The position numbers and the translations under genes are program-made. The notes under the pieces were generated by a model. That model was not told the origin of the DNA and did not search any database. It was given only the letters and a program-made list of their open reading frames with translations. Shown in pieces: positions 49,601 through 60,885 of a DNA stretch of 64,000 nt (positions are counted from its first letter, which is position 1; each line of letters begins with the position of its first letter). This DNA is from Tanypteryx hageni (taxonomy: Eukaryota > Arthropoda > Insecta > Odonata > Petaluridae). The stretch spans positions 70,321,315 to 70,385,314 of the forward strand of contig CM054116.1 of the NCBI GenBank assembly GCA_028673005.1, written 5' to 3'.

Positions 49601-52600
49601 ACCCCCATTTAATTATTTTGGAGGATTGATGGTAAATATCAAGTTTTATAATGGCCAGATGTTTGAATAACATTTTAATAAAATAATTTGAAGTTTTTCT
49701 AAAAGGAAACCTAAAATATTAAATACCATATTATATACTGTAAAAGAAATATACCGATTACCGCTTATCTGAGAGATACCGCTAACTAAAGTAAAAAGGT
49801 TTTCTAATACATATTTATTGCCAAGTCACGGCATATGTAGTAAATAGCATGGGACATTTGAATAAAAGTCGGACATGGCAAGATTATGAAATTCTTGAAT
49901 TTATAAAAATTAAGCTCTCACAGTCGAAGTGAATACGATTTCGAAGAATTTTGTAGTAATTTTCTTACTACTAAAAGCAATTTTACTCCTTCTAATGTCT
50001 GAAATAACGATAGTGAAAGTGAACAGCCAATCAAAAGAAAATGGAAAACTATACTTAATAATAATGATTTTAATTGAAAGTCAAAATTATTTTTACAATT
50101 TTATTTCATCATTTCTTATGTGTACAATAAATAATAAAATGATCAATCTTTACTTATTAATCGCTACTAAACAAAATGTTTATAAAAACTCAGTCCTTAA
50201 AGAGGTTACGTAAAATAACATGTTGGAGAGATTTGCGGATATGCGAGACCTTGCTCGGGAATACTGGGTAATGGGAGATAAAACCAACTCGCAGATATGT
50301 GAATTCGCGGATACTCAGATCGCGGATAATGGGGGAGTAGTGCATTTACTTTCTGAACCATTCAATTATTTGAAATTTTGATTTATTTTTTACTTTTAGT
50401 GTGTAGAAGATGCTATTTCGTTCAAATAAATTTATATAAATTTAATTTTACAGTTTGGTCAAAGATTAAAAAATTAGACTAGAAAATGACCTCAAATATC
50501 TTCGAAAATTCAGCAATTTTAATCTCTATATCTGACTTCATTAAAACAATATCAGTGAATAAATGAATATTTGATTACCGTATCTGCCCGAATATAAGTC
50601 GATACTTTTTGTCAAAATCTATCGTGAAAACAATCACCCTCGGCTTAAATGCGAGCCTGAGGAAAAATTTGGCATCCTCGTACGACGCCATCGCTGAAAA
50701 ATGTCTTGTTTCCATAGCATACCTCCTGTTGCCCGGAGCTGTAATTTAAATTGCTATTGAAGGTTATTTATATATTTTAACACATAGTTAAAAGTGGGTT
50801 CTTATCCAAAGGAAAGGGCGGTATATAAAACAATCGAGTTTTAACAACCCACCAGGTTCATAGTATGATTGCACGCTACAGCAAATTCGTTTTGATCATA
50901 ATTTGCAACGAGTTCTTAAGATACCAACACCGGTCTTATTAGAGGTTTTTACAAATTCTGACTACACTAAGCTTCTTCAACTGTTTGTTTTAATTGCACT
51001 TCTTGGTGCTGCAATCGATTTAAAGTTCAGATGTAGCAGACGTCGTAGCTTTTACGGATCATTTAAATGGCAGGTACGTTAAAGTTAGGAGCCGACAGTA
51101 TAAAAGAAGTTCATATTAATTTTTCTTGTTTATTATATATTTTGCTATAGCCATTGTCATTTTTGTATGCATGTTAAAACCCTCTTTCATAGAATGTATT
51201 AAAATTGCGTATACTGACTAAGCAGACGATATCGTCTGCTTAGTCAATTCGCAAAATTTGATGACGACTTTCGATGCGCAACTGTTTGAATTCCGCTAAC
51301 ATAAGATACGTCTGATTCGAAGGTGTGAGCAACGGCGTTTACTGTAATTCATCTGATAATTAACAGCAATAATAATAAAACTTGAAAACCTCTTTCATAG
51401 AATCTATTAAAATTGCGTATAATGACTAAGTAGACGATCACGCCAAATTCGATGACAGCTTTCGATGCGCAACAGTTTGAATTCCAGTAAAATAAATAAA
51501 TATACTTACATTTGATTGTAAGGTGTGATCAACGGCGTTGACTATATTTATAATTAACAGTAATAATACCTAATAAAACTTTACATGGAATGTATATAAT
51601 TATATAGATGTAATGTATAATGTATTCTAAGTTGTGCGTGCATGTCTGGTACACTAGCATAAAATTTACGAAAATACTTTTTTTGCCAAAAAATGTTGGA
51701 AAATTTCGTGGGGTCGGCTTAAATCCGGGGTCGGCTTCTATTCGGGCAGATACGGTATTTTCATTACTGTCATTATATTTAATGTACCCATGATATTTTT
51801 TAAATTTCAAAACAGCAAAGAAATTTCTTGAATATGTGGATTGATGCGATGCAAATTTATTATCCCAGTCAATCATAAGAAACTATGCAAAATTGGTAAC
51901 AGTCCAAATCACTCAGAAGACGAAAGATTTTCACGTAAAAATGTCAAATTTTTGCCTCAAAAATTAATTTGTAGACCGATTTGATGCATATTAAAAAAAT
52001 CGACGACAGGAAAATGAAATTTTATTCAATCAAGCATTCTTTGCAGCCTCAAATTCCTTCAATGATTCTAAGTAATTTTAAAATGCAATTGATAAATATG
52101 ATGTACTCATCCCCTCTTTTGTGGATCAGGATAACCTGACTTATTATTTATATAGATGGCTTATGCTTGTTGATATACATATTTATCATTAATTGCAACA
52201 GATATACAGTGTCTCCTCAATTAATGTTGTTAATTCATTCCTGAAAGTAGTGACGTAGAACGAAACAACGTTAAATGAATCAATATATTTCCAATAAGAA
52301 CCCATGTTATACAATATAGTGGTTCCAAAACCTCGGGTTAAAAACCTCTTGAAACATAAAAAGACCTTACACATATACTGTATTTTATGGAGCTTTATGG
52401 TGCCACGTATGATAGAAATGGTATCAGAACATAAATCATACGTTAACATAGAAATGGCATAAAATAAACAAATAGTACGGCGTAACTACATTTCAAGGTG
52501 CCCAAAATCAGAAAAGGCTACATTTCACGATAGTAGCTCTAGTTACAAGAAAAAGGAACTACATAATAGCAATTTGGTGAAATGTAGTCGTACAAGCGAA

Positions 52601-54454
52601 ATGGAATGATGAGTTATTACTAGAAGTTTATTGAGAGCCACGAACACTTTTCTGAACACAAGTTTATGAGTTGACATTTCTAGAAAATAAATGCAACAAA
52701 CAAATTATTTCTTTAAGCAGTTACTGTATAATTAACAAAAATCTACTGTAATAGAGGTAAGTAAAACATTCATTTAGTTGTCCTTTTTGAACTGCGAGTT
52801 TTATCAGGCTCAAAGAAGGTTAACCACTCTGCCAAGCCACTGCTGATACAAACAAAAATAAAATCAGCAGACATTAAACTCAAGTTATTCCAATAGTCCA
52901 AATAATTCCAAGTTTATAAATGGGGCACTCAGCAGATCTTCCCTTCTGTGCAACTCACACTTGCAAGGTTTCTATTAAAGGAGATTAAGATGATTTTTAT
53001 GATTGCTCGGGAAACTTAGAGAAGGGGGCCATTACCACCCTGAGGCATTTTCACCCACTCCACAGACTATGCACGTCAACCCCTCCCTCTGCTAGCTCCA
53101 GGTAGGATGCACCTTGATTTTGTCTCGCAGTTTTCGATAAATCATTGAAAATGAGAAGTACTTGTGTAATTATTTACAGACCAACAATTCATTTAATAAA
53201 TCTACTCGAACTGTTTTTATTTATTTTACTTTTTAAATGGGAAAACATTTTCCAACGCCGTCAAAATGACCACGTGCAATTTGCGTAACAAAATACTGTG
53301 CGATGTCTTAAGGATTCAAGTCGAATATCAACCATATGCGACATTAAATGCAGTCCATCAAAAGAACCGCAACTGTAAATGCGGCCCACCGAGGTATTCG
53401 GAAATACTAATTCAGTCCACCATCGGAAAGAGGTTACATGCTACTGCCCTAAAGTTGCACGAGCTATCCCCATCACTTCAACCACTCCATCAACCATATT
53501 GCCCATGGTAAGAACTCTCTCCCTTCTTTTTGTGAACAACTGCCAGTGTAACGTCTCATAACATTTTTAAATTACAGACAGATACATCAACTGGAGAAGC
53601 GCTGCGATACATACGCATGAGAGACATCTACGCAGTATTTTTTCCATGAGTTATTTCAGACCCAAGTCAGAACGATGTTAACTCGAATCATCGATGACGT
53701 TAATTCAAATATGGGTAGTAATTTCTGAATGCCATTAATGCGAATCAACGTTAATCGAGGGGACATTAAACTGAGGACTCAATGTATATACCAGCCTGAA
53801 TAAATTATATAACTTTGAAAAACATTGTGCAGATAATTATTGCCCAATAATGACTCATATTATGATGCCCAACAAATTTCTAATTATGTTAGTGCTACAT
53901 CAAATTTTCTGCATTAGAGACTTTCTAACAAACTGCTCTGATTTAAGTACATAGCATGATTCAGAGTCAGCTGGCTTTGTTAAATTCCTTAGTAGATATA
54001 ATTAAATGAAAGCTTACCAATAATTACAGAAAGCTGAAACACTTACCAACTCCATGAGCCTTTGCCCTCTCTGTGAGAAATTCAGGATCATGAATTCGCT
54101 GAGCTCCAGAGAGAATTTCCTCACCGCGCATAAACATATCATAAGAATTTGATGATTTCTGAAATAACACAACATATTGTGAATAGACATTATTTGAAAA
54201 CTAAATGCATATTCAGTACTTTGTAGAAAATTTAACCGAGTCTTCTGAATAATTAAAATTTATATTATGTCAAATATTCTATAGCTAGATAATTTTATTA
54301 AACCCATTTTTTTACTTGAAATTGTATTGAAATGATTGTCTTTAATAAACTGAAACAGTTTTTCATGACCTACCTTATCATTGGGATCTGGCATTGTGTA
54401 GAATGGCCTAACAGCTAGTGGATACTTGTCAAGAATGTAGAAATCTGTGTCAAA
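46450..54454 (-). CDS. DARS1: Cytoplasmic aspartyl-tRNA synthetase, C-terminal three exons
   Basis: Class II aminoacyl-tRNA synthetase that charges tRNA-Asp with aspartate using ATP in the cytosol. Three exons join on the minus strand: 54454-54374 (81 nt), 54158-54047 (112 nt) and 46613-46450 (164 nt including TAA), giving 118 C-terminal residues of a protein usually near 500. The first begins [20 protein letters not shown], close to the family consensus around the catalytic domain; the second reads [20 protein letters not shown]; the last contains [15 protein letters not shown], which is class II motif 3 with its ATP-binding arginine, and ends [12 protein letters not shown], the canonical terminus. 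Phases (0, 0, 1) and all GT/AG sites agree. Upstream exons (anticodon-binding domain, motifs 1 and 2) were not recognised between 54455 and 64000 and probably lie beyond the window. No frameshift or missing residue is visible, so this looks like the live gene. Confidence 0.95.
47744..48777 (+). pseudogene. Broken SWIM-type zinc-finger protein, two exons
   Basis: Exon A (about 47744-47864) encodes [17 protein letters not shown] and [13 protein letters not shown]; a clean intron (gtttgt at 47865, ...tttgag ending at 48536) joins it in frame to exon B at 48537, which reads [20 protein letters not shown] then [12 protein letters not shown] stop follows, after which the same frame continues [20 protein letters not shown]. 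This pattern (GxVKA, YVGxAVGxVxLKRE, PEHR, CxDC...H) is what I recall from arthropod proteins that couple a SWIM zinc finger to a YqaJ-type nuclease and are often multicopy and mobile-element-linked. The last zinc ligands are degenerate (KYHAV where CKHAV is expected). It lies antisense inside the last DARS1 intron. No nuclease domain is visible downstream. Family assignment is from memory. Confidence 0.55.
49073..49261 (-). pseudogene. THAP zinc-finger domain remnant
   Basis: Minus-strand reading frame containing [15 protein letters not shown] and, after a short gap, [15 protein letters not shown]. The Trp-Leu-Lys-Ala-x-Arg-Arg helix followed by Cys-Glu-Asp-His-Phe matches the second half of THAP domains, C2CH zinc fingers that bind DNA and are often derived from P-element-type transposases. 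The N-terminal Cys pair and the AVPTIF-like end are missing, so it is a fragment. It lies 300 bp downstream of, and opposite to, the SWIM fragment. Confidence 0.45.
50578..51755. mobile_element. TA-flanked inverted-repeat transposon, 1.18 kb
   Basis: Starts CCGTATCTGCCCGAATATAA and ends with the inverse (TATTCGGGCAGATACGG), flanked by TA on each side. Subterminal tcggcttaaat motifs also mirror (ctcggcttaaatgcg and gtcggcttaaatccg). The interior holds a roughly 209-bp tandem duplication (51176-51384 and 51385-51583). No transposase is recognised; TA duplication suggests a Tc1/mariner-type non-autonomous element. It sits in the last DARS1 intron. Confidence 0.85.
51215..51246. repeat. Perfect 32-bp palindrome
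   Basis: tgactaagcagacgat followed immediately by its exact reverse complement. It lies in the first unit of the tandem duplication; the second unit has only the left half (gactaagtagacgat). Confidence 0.95.
52207..53784. mobile_element. pogo-like TA-flanked element, 1.58 kb
   Basis: The left end CAGTGTCTCCTCAATTAATG and the reverse complement of the right end (CATTGAGTCCTCAGTTTAAT) are imperfect terminal repeats with TA on both sides. Subterminal words such as aacgttaa mirror across the element. An 81-codon plus frame at 53266-53511 ([20 protein letters not shown]) is not a recognised transposase. Confidence 0.7.
54047..54158 (-). CDS. DARS1: DARS1 penultimate coding exon
   Basis: 112 nt, phase 0 in and phase 1 out, acceptor ttatttcag and donor gtaagt. 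Encodes [20 protein letters not shown] and [14 protein letters not shown], part of the class II catalytic core. Confidence 0.95.
54374..54454 (-). CDS. DARS1: DARS1 antepenultimate coding exon
   Basis: 81 nt, phase 0 at both ends, acceptor tctcctag and donor gtaggt. Encodes 27 residues including [20 protein letters not shown], a hallmark of eukaryotic cytosolic aspartyl-tRNA synthetase. Confidence 0.95.
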
Positions 54455-55059
54455 CTAGGAGAAAAGGAAACAATAATTATCACAACTTAATTTAAATGTT
54501 GTATTTGATGAATGAACTTGAACAAAAAATACTTGGTTAAGAATAATGAATTTAAAACATGGTAAAGCTGATTATGCACATTTTTTAATATTACTTGATT
54601 ACATACATCACAGAAATAGGCTTGAAGACATTTTGGTCAAACTAATGTGAATGAATTTTGAAAGATCTTAGTAAAAGTAATAATTGATAACAGAACAAAT
54701 ACAGCAATGCATTGATTAATGCAATGGATGAGTTCCTGAAGGAGTTAGCGTTACTCTAAATTGTGTTATACAAACAATTTTTATAATGTAATAATTAGGG
54801 ATATGTTCCAGGCAGTAAAAGATGAGCATTAATTCTACTAAATAGACATTTAAAAAATATGGTATACAATGTAAACATAATTTTATATAATTTATGCATT
54901 ACTGTAAATACCTGTCAAGAAATAATGAAAATAAAGAAAGCATTAAAGAATGCATAAAAGATAAAATAACACATACAAGTGCCTTCTCTCAGATATTGCA
55001 TTATGATGCACACCTACCATTTTTTCAAGTTTTAATTAATTTTTAAGTACGTCGACGTC

Positions 55060-55392
55060 ATTTTGTACTGTCATCAACTGGACACACAGAAGCGATGAGG
55101 GAATCCCGGTGCCGGTATTGGCATACTCTTTACGAAGAGTACCAAGGGGACCAACTGCTTAACGTCCCTTCAGGACAGAATGCTGACTTTGCGCTGTCTC
55201 CTCAAACCACACAAGCAGGGGGCCAGGCGACCTTGGAAAAAATCCTACTTTTGCAGGATTAGTGTCTGCTGCCCCTTCGGGAAACAGACAAGTAACAGCC
55301 AGCGCCCTAAACACCACCAGCACCCACATATCTACCATTTATTAGGTGGAAAAAGAGACTGTACAGTCTCAATATCACCCAAATAAAGAGAT
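55060..55392 (+). mobile_element. Retroelement 3' portion (SINE/LINE-like)
   Basis: Shares its left part with 1-45 and its right part with 11984-12060. It ends aggtggaaaaagagactgta, ctcaatatcacccaaataaa and then gagatacag. The translated end LLGGKRDCTVSISPK resembles LGLGGRGKCTVSISPRIK from the 12 kb copy, suggesting a conserved coding or structured 3' end. Confidence 0.6.
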
Positions 55393-55393
55393 A

Positions 55394-56368
55394 CAGTCAA
55401 ACCTCCATAATCTGGTAACTCCCCTAATCTGGCATAGTCCCCGAGTTCGTGATTCCCGTGAAACGTGTTCAGATATAACCGTCGATCGTTAAGTTCAATG
55501 TATTGCGTTGCAATATATATTAATCATCTCAAGCATGATTCACATGACTTTCTCCATTATTTAAATGGCACAGAATGCAAGTGTGATATTTCAATAAATT
55601 TCTCCAAAAATAAATGATAAACAAGTCCAAAAACGCGCTATTAATTCACTATATATATTATTTTGGTTAACAATATTTTATTTTGAATATATTTTGTTCC
55701 TAAAATATTAATCTGCGTTAATCCTACTATCATATTTTCTGAAGAAGCCTATCTTCTGAAGTGAGTCTCGTTGCATCATGCACTTTAAGGGGGAATAATC
55801 CCTGTCAAAAATATTATTTAATGGAAGTGAGAGAGGAAACACTTTTAATAGGAAGATATTCTTGTGTAACTTGCACTTATTTTTCGCTGCCTTTACTTTG
55901 ACGAACAGCTTTTACAGAGGAGTTTTTCAATTGTTTGAACAGATTATGCTGAAACTGTCAAAATCATCATTCAGAAACCAATATACATGGAAACCACTGA
56001 TTTTTTAAGTCATCTTCGGCAATATCCATTTAATGTCAGTTTTCAAAATTTTGATGGAATATGATACATACAAATGTACCTTTGGAGGCAGAATTGAAGC
56101 AGCATTTAAGGTACTACAGCATACTGAGGAATAAAACGCATTTCATACCTAAAACGTTTTTTATTCCTTTATTATAGTAATTTTATATTTAAAAATCACT
56201 CTGTGCAGTACACTTGTTGATTTTCTAATCCTCTAGTCAACAGTGCTTAATATTATGAAGGGACGGGCTCGGCTTAACTTAAAGGTTATGTATTTCTCAT
56301 AATCTGCCAAATTCCCTAATCCGGCTCTGGTCATGTCCCAATATTGCCGGATTGGGGAGGTTCAACTG
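55394..56368. mobile_element. Tigger/pogo-like element, 975 bp
   Basis: The left end CAGTCAAACCTCCATAATCT and the inverse of the right end (CAGTTGAACCTCCCCAATCC) pair as terminal inverted repeats, flanked by TA (55392-55393 and 56369-56370). Subterminal CTAATCTGGCA and TTTGGCAGATTAT also mirror. No coding sequence. The decayed Tigger transposase begins only about 10 bp to the right, outside these ends. Confidence 0.85.
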
Positions 56369-56379
56369 TATATCTATAT

Positions 56380-57640
56380 CCCTTCATTCCTAGCACAATC
56401 CTGTCCCTCTGATTTGGCAGTGGAGGGTGCTGAAGAGGGAGAAGCTAATCACAGAGAATGTCTTGATCTCTATAACCTGGCTGCTGCTAATCATCCATTG
56501 AAACTGTGAGGGGCAGATTTCATTTGAGGAAGATATCTCGGGTGGATTTGCATACATTGCGATCCTCCTGATTAAGTTCATTATAGAACCATAGGGAACT
56601 AAGAACAGCCTGCCTTGCACAACAGCTGCGCTCCCAATCTGGATGATTCTCAGATATAAAATCCAAGTCTGCTGTGATCTTATTTAGATGCTCACCTTAA
56701 AATTTTTTATTGAAACATCTGACAGGTGATGCCTCTTCAGCTTCTACTTATTCAGCCTCCTATCTGCCTTTTCTGCTGTTCATTGGTCAAACTCTCTCTG
56801 AGAGTTAAACAGCTACTCTAAATTCTTCATGTAAGCTTTATCCAGTTTGACTTGTTTGGTCACCATAGCGATGACTCAGGTCATAGCTGATATATGATGT
56901 TCATTTAAACCAGTGAAGTTTATGATGTGCCAGGAAGCTTCTGCCAAGTACCGCTCATACAATTGCCTCCCTGATGTTCTCAATGTAGTACAACTTCCAG
57001 AAGTCCCTCATCATGTCATGTCAATCAGTAGCCTTGGCCAGATGAATAAAAGTGCACTTCAGGTAATGTGCCTTAAACATGGCATCAACATCCAGATCAA
57101 AGGGAGATGGTGTTGGATGGAAGGAAGAAAATTTCAACAGGTAATGGAGTCAGGAGGTTTATAAGGGTCTGAGGGTGGCATGGCATTAACAAAACCTTTA
57201 ATTCAAACCTATTTTATTCAGAATATTTTTTACACTTGAGTCAAAATTGTTCATGAATCAATCATTAAAAATGTCCTCCGTCACCCAGGCCTTCCTGTTG
57301 GACTTCCAGACAACAGGTAAGTTAGCCTATGAAAAGTTCTTTGCTAGTGGCATTTCAGAATGATAAATAAGCAGAGGTTTTAACTTAATGCCTCCCAAAG
57401 CATAAGACAACCTTTGGAGACCTCTTTGCAGCAAATTAAAGTGCATGTTGGCATGTGCTTCACTTCATGGCAAATTGAAGTACTTGTTGGCATGAGCCTC
57501 CAAAACAACCTTGTCTATGCTAAACATGAGCTGGGTCATCAAGTTGCCTTCTTCAATTACAGTTTATTGGAAAATGTACCTGCTGCTTGAGTGTCATCAT
57601 TTGCAGATTCACCAGTGATGTCAACACCACAGATTGTAAA
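56380..57640 (-). pseudogene. Decayed Tigger (pogo/Tc1-mariner) DDE transposase
   Basis: Read on the minus strand, one region in a single frame gives SYALGGIKLKPLLIYHSEMP, a stop, then LPVVWKSNRKAWVTEDIFND, a stop where Trp is expected, then FMNNFDSSVKNILNKI. This is the Tigger/jerky signature KLKPLLVYHSENP...LPVVWKSNKKAWVT..F..WF. Further left come FKAHYLKCTFIHLAKATD and RDFWKLYYIENIREAIV, matching the conserved segment after the catalytic core, and near 56500-56640 a C-terminal-like helix region (CARQAVLSSLWFYNELNQED). Several in-frame stops and likely indels make it non-functional. Neither the N-terminal DNA-binding domain nor terminal repeats around this copy were recognised. It is an old mobile-element relic, not a host gene. 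Confidence 0.75.
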
Positions 57641-57767
57641 GGCACTTAAAATTCTAGAACCAACCTGAACTGGTCACAAATGTCTCTCTGGTAGATCACA
57701 CATCAACTTGTTCTCTTAAATGTTTGTAGATATCCATTGCTTAGTAAATTATGATTAACTAGCTAGT

Positions 57768-58000
57768 TAGTACATAGCAGGGGTATGAAACTCTTTTGGG
57801 AGAATAGAGACTGATTTTTTACACAAAGTTTGCACAGGTCCCTGGACTCCCGGGAAGCCCTGCAGTCACAACCACAGCGATCAAGACTCATGGCGGGACA
57901 GCGGTGAACCTTGAGCGGCACATGCGCAGTCGACTTCCACCATTTTGAATTATAGAAATCCTCCATTGCTGCTTGAATACGATTTTGGGATTCTGGCAAG
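57768..58000 (+). mobile_element. hAT-type element fragment
   Basis: CAGGGGTATGAAACTCTTTTG at 57778 is a hAT-like end. The minus-strand 78-codon frame over it is not a recognised protein. The other end is not visible. Confidence 0.4.
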
Positions 58001-58800
58001 TATCTATCTTAAAAAAAGCTTATATTTAAAAAAGTTTTCTGACAAAATATTTCTACGAAGTGTGCATGTGAATGCGATTTGTGAGAATGCACTTATATAG
58101 ATCTCCTAGAAAGGAAGGAGGGAAATTTCTCTTGTGTTTATGTGTGCGAGAAGTATTTTGAGAAGTGTTTCTCATTTTTAGGTGTTAAGTCTCACTTGCT
58201 TCACCTAGCTGTGCCATCCATTGCCCTGGGTGCGAATATGGTATGTGTCAGTTTTTCACAAAGTAAACCGTAATTTTAGATTGAGTAATTGAAATTTGAA
58301 CTGAATGTTTAAAAATTGTATTCTTAGCATCTGTATTCTGAATCTGTTCCTATTTTTATAAAATACACTTAAAAAATTGGCCTCCAAAACAAATTAAGTT
58401 ATGATGAGTTTTTTAGAACAAACATGCACTAATCAATGCATTGCTTTATCTAATTTCAAAACATTTATGTTCCATGTGTATTAGACCCGAACATTTACTT
58501 TAATAACAACATTATGCAAATTTTTACCTTAACACATTGACTACTGACTGAGACATATTTATTCAGAAGTCAACTTGTTCAATATCATCCAATATTAAAA
58601 ATATACCTTCAACCTTTACCTTATCTTAAAAAAGTAATTAGTAATCCTTATTTTCAACAAACCCTCCTCCCTTATCTCTGTTATTACATCAAAAAAGCAT
58701 TTCAGTGTAGAAAGTATGCCATTTTTCAATTATTTTATTGATATTCCAATTTGTTTCATTCTGAACATAAATGTTGCCTTAAAATAGCTAACTATTTTAT
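58001..58800. other. No gene seen
   Basis: AT-rich, CpG-poor. A TTAACACATTGACTACTGA motif at 58531 looks like a piggyBac-type end without a partner. Confidence 0.4.
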
Positions 58801-58869
58801 TTCAGTACCTTCATAAAATAAGATGGAAAAGTATTCTCCATAAGTGGAATACAAATAGATTTCAAAGGC

Positions 58870-60350
58870 CTTCTTTATGGGAAATGTGTATAAAACGATA
58901 TCGAAAGATTGGGCAGTTCTTGAATTTTTATCTCTGAAACTATAAGTCATAATTATATAGTTCTACAGAATTTTTTGTGGTAAATGTTGTCCTCTATTTG
59001 AATACATTTTTACTATCTCATACACCTAATATATTGATAAAGTATTGTTATCATGAAAAAATTCGACTTCGAGATTTTGATGGAAATACACGTTTTAGGT
59101 GTCCCTGAGTCCATAAAAGTGGTTCTCGCCATGCCGTCTGTCTGTCTGTTCACCAATCTAGGGCCCAAACGCATTCATAAAATCGATTGATATTATGTAT
59201 TTGTGCAATATATCACCTTTTGCAGAACTTTTTTTTAATAAAAATGATATTGTGCAAAAATTAAGGGTAGTTTATTCTTGGCAATTTTTTGAAAAATTGA
59301 TTTACTCAAAAATGGCTCCAAAGAATGATTGAAATCAATCTAATTGTAGAGCCTGATGTCACAAATAATATTATGTAAGCCATATATCTCTTGAACTCTC
59401 TATATGCCGTCCAGTGACATTACAATGTATGCTAAGCTACCTTACCTAAGCCTTAAGATGTCATGCCTCCGTTGCGATCCATTCAAACTCTTACTACAGC
59501 CTTATGGTTTAACTAAATTGAATGATATCTCATATTTATGGATAATATTATTCATAAAATACATTCTGATGAGATAAACGATATTACGCAACAATTAATT
59601 AATTATTCTTGGATATTTTGGACCAAATTCGATTTATTCAAAAATGGCTCTAAGGATTTTGATTAAAATCCATCCAAACATACAGCCTGATGTCACAAAT
59701 AACACTAACTAAGCCATATGTCCCAAAAAAGTTACTATATATCGTCCAGTGACATTATTCCTGTACAAGACGCTCAGCGCATGCATCAGAGGGAAGGGGG
59801 CACCTGGGGAATTCCTAATCTAAAATTCCATAGTTCACTGTTAACGCCACACACTTATTAGTGAGAGGCATTAGATGTGAGAGGTTGATGGTGTCAGTCA
59901 CTATGGTTCTGTTGCTATGCATTATTAACATAATTGGCAGTGAATTGCCACACGCACATAGTTAATTTCGGGGCAAAAAGTGTAGCGAGATCAAACATAT
60001 ATAAGTATATGAGAGTTTGGGCAATGTATATTGTGCCGTTTATTTAATCTATACCTCACAGATCATATAAGAGCTTGGGAGAGAAAATTATGGATTTTTA
60101 ATTGTTGTTTGTCAATAAAACCGTCTTAGTGATCGATGCAAACAATATATGCAATGTTATGCTTGGGATTTTCTCAAATGTTTATCTCTGAAACTTTAAG
60201 TCGTAATTATGTGGTCTCAGGGACTTTTTTCTGGTAAATGTTGTCCTCTATCAAAATAAATTTTTTAATCAATAGCTTACAGATCATATAAGAGCATGAG
60301 AGAGAAAATATGGATTTTTAATTGTTGCCTGATGGATGCCATTTAACAAG
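58870..60350 (+). repeat. Composite region of diverged internal duplications
   Basis: Three pairs are visible. ttatctctgaaactataagt and taaatgttgtcctctat (58930-59000) recur at 60180-60255. tactcaaaaatggctc..., gcctgatgtcacaaataa and cgtccagtgacatta (59290-59430) recur at 59630-59755. acagatcatataagagc and atggatttttaattgttg (60058-60108) recur at 60280-60330. A diverged head of the hairpin-headed family lies near 59055-59150. Confidence 0.65.
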
Positions 60351-60585
60351 ATATGAGTATAAGTTTATTTAATTTCTTATATAAAGTGAAAGTTCTAATT
60401 GACAGATGTAGTTAAAAATCACACTTGGAGAATAAAAGTTAATAAGGATCACTCGTACTCGTAATCCATCCAGCGGATTCGGAGATGAAAGTTAAGATGG
60501 ACAGACAAGATGTGCTATAAGGTGTTCCGCTACTACAGCTTTGCTGGTAAAGAATGCCTAAAAACTTATTTTCTCCACTATTTTT

Positions 60586-60885
60586 ACTTTCTCCATATAC
60601 GAAGTATAGCGAAAGTATTGTTTTCATGAAAAAAATCGAATTCGAGATTTCGATGGAAATACATGTTTTAAGGTCCCCTGAACATGTTTTGACTATTTTC
60701 TCGATGATGTCTGTGTGTGTGTCTGTGACCGAGATTTTGTGGGTGCTATAACTCATTTACTATTAATCAGATCTAAACGAAATTTTATATTTGACATTTT
60801 TGTTAAAGGAAGAAGTGCTGATTAGTTTTTGGTAAACATCAGTCAACTGGAAGTGGGTGTTTACTCGTGCCACTTATCCATTTTC
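60586..60885 (+). mobile_element. Hairpin-headed repeat family, copy C (head unit only)
   Basis: Starts actttctccatatacgaagt and runs exactly 300 bp to the next head at 60886. The remainder of the element is absent, so this is a tandem extra head unit in front of copy D. Confidence 0.85.

Noticed and set aside
53266..53511. 81-codon frame as a captured host exon in a pogo-like element
   Set aside because: No family recognised, and the downstream gtaaga site alone is weak evidence for an exon.
60439..60756. 105-codon minus-strand frame and the 71-codon minus frame at 63153-63368
   Set aside because: Both are translations of copies of the hairpin-headed repeat family and share peptide scraps because of DNA repetition, not protein conservation.
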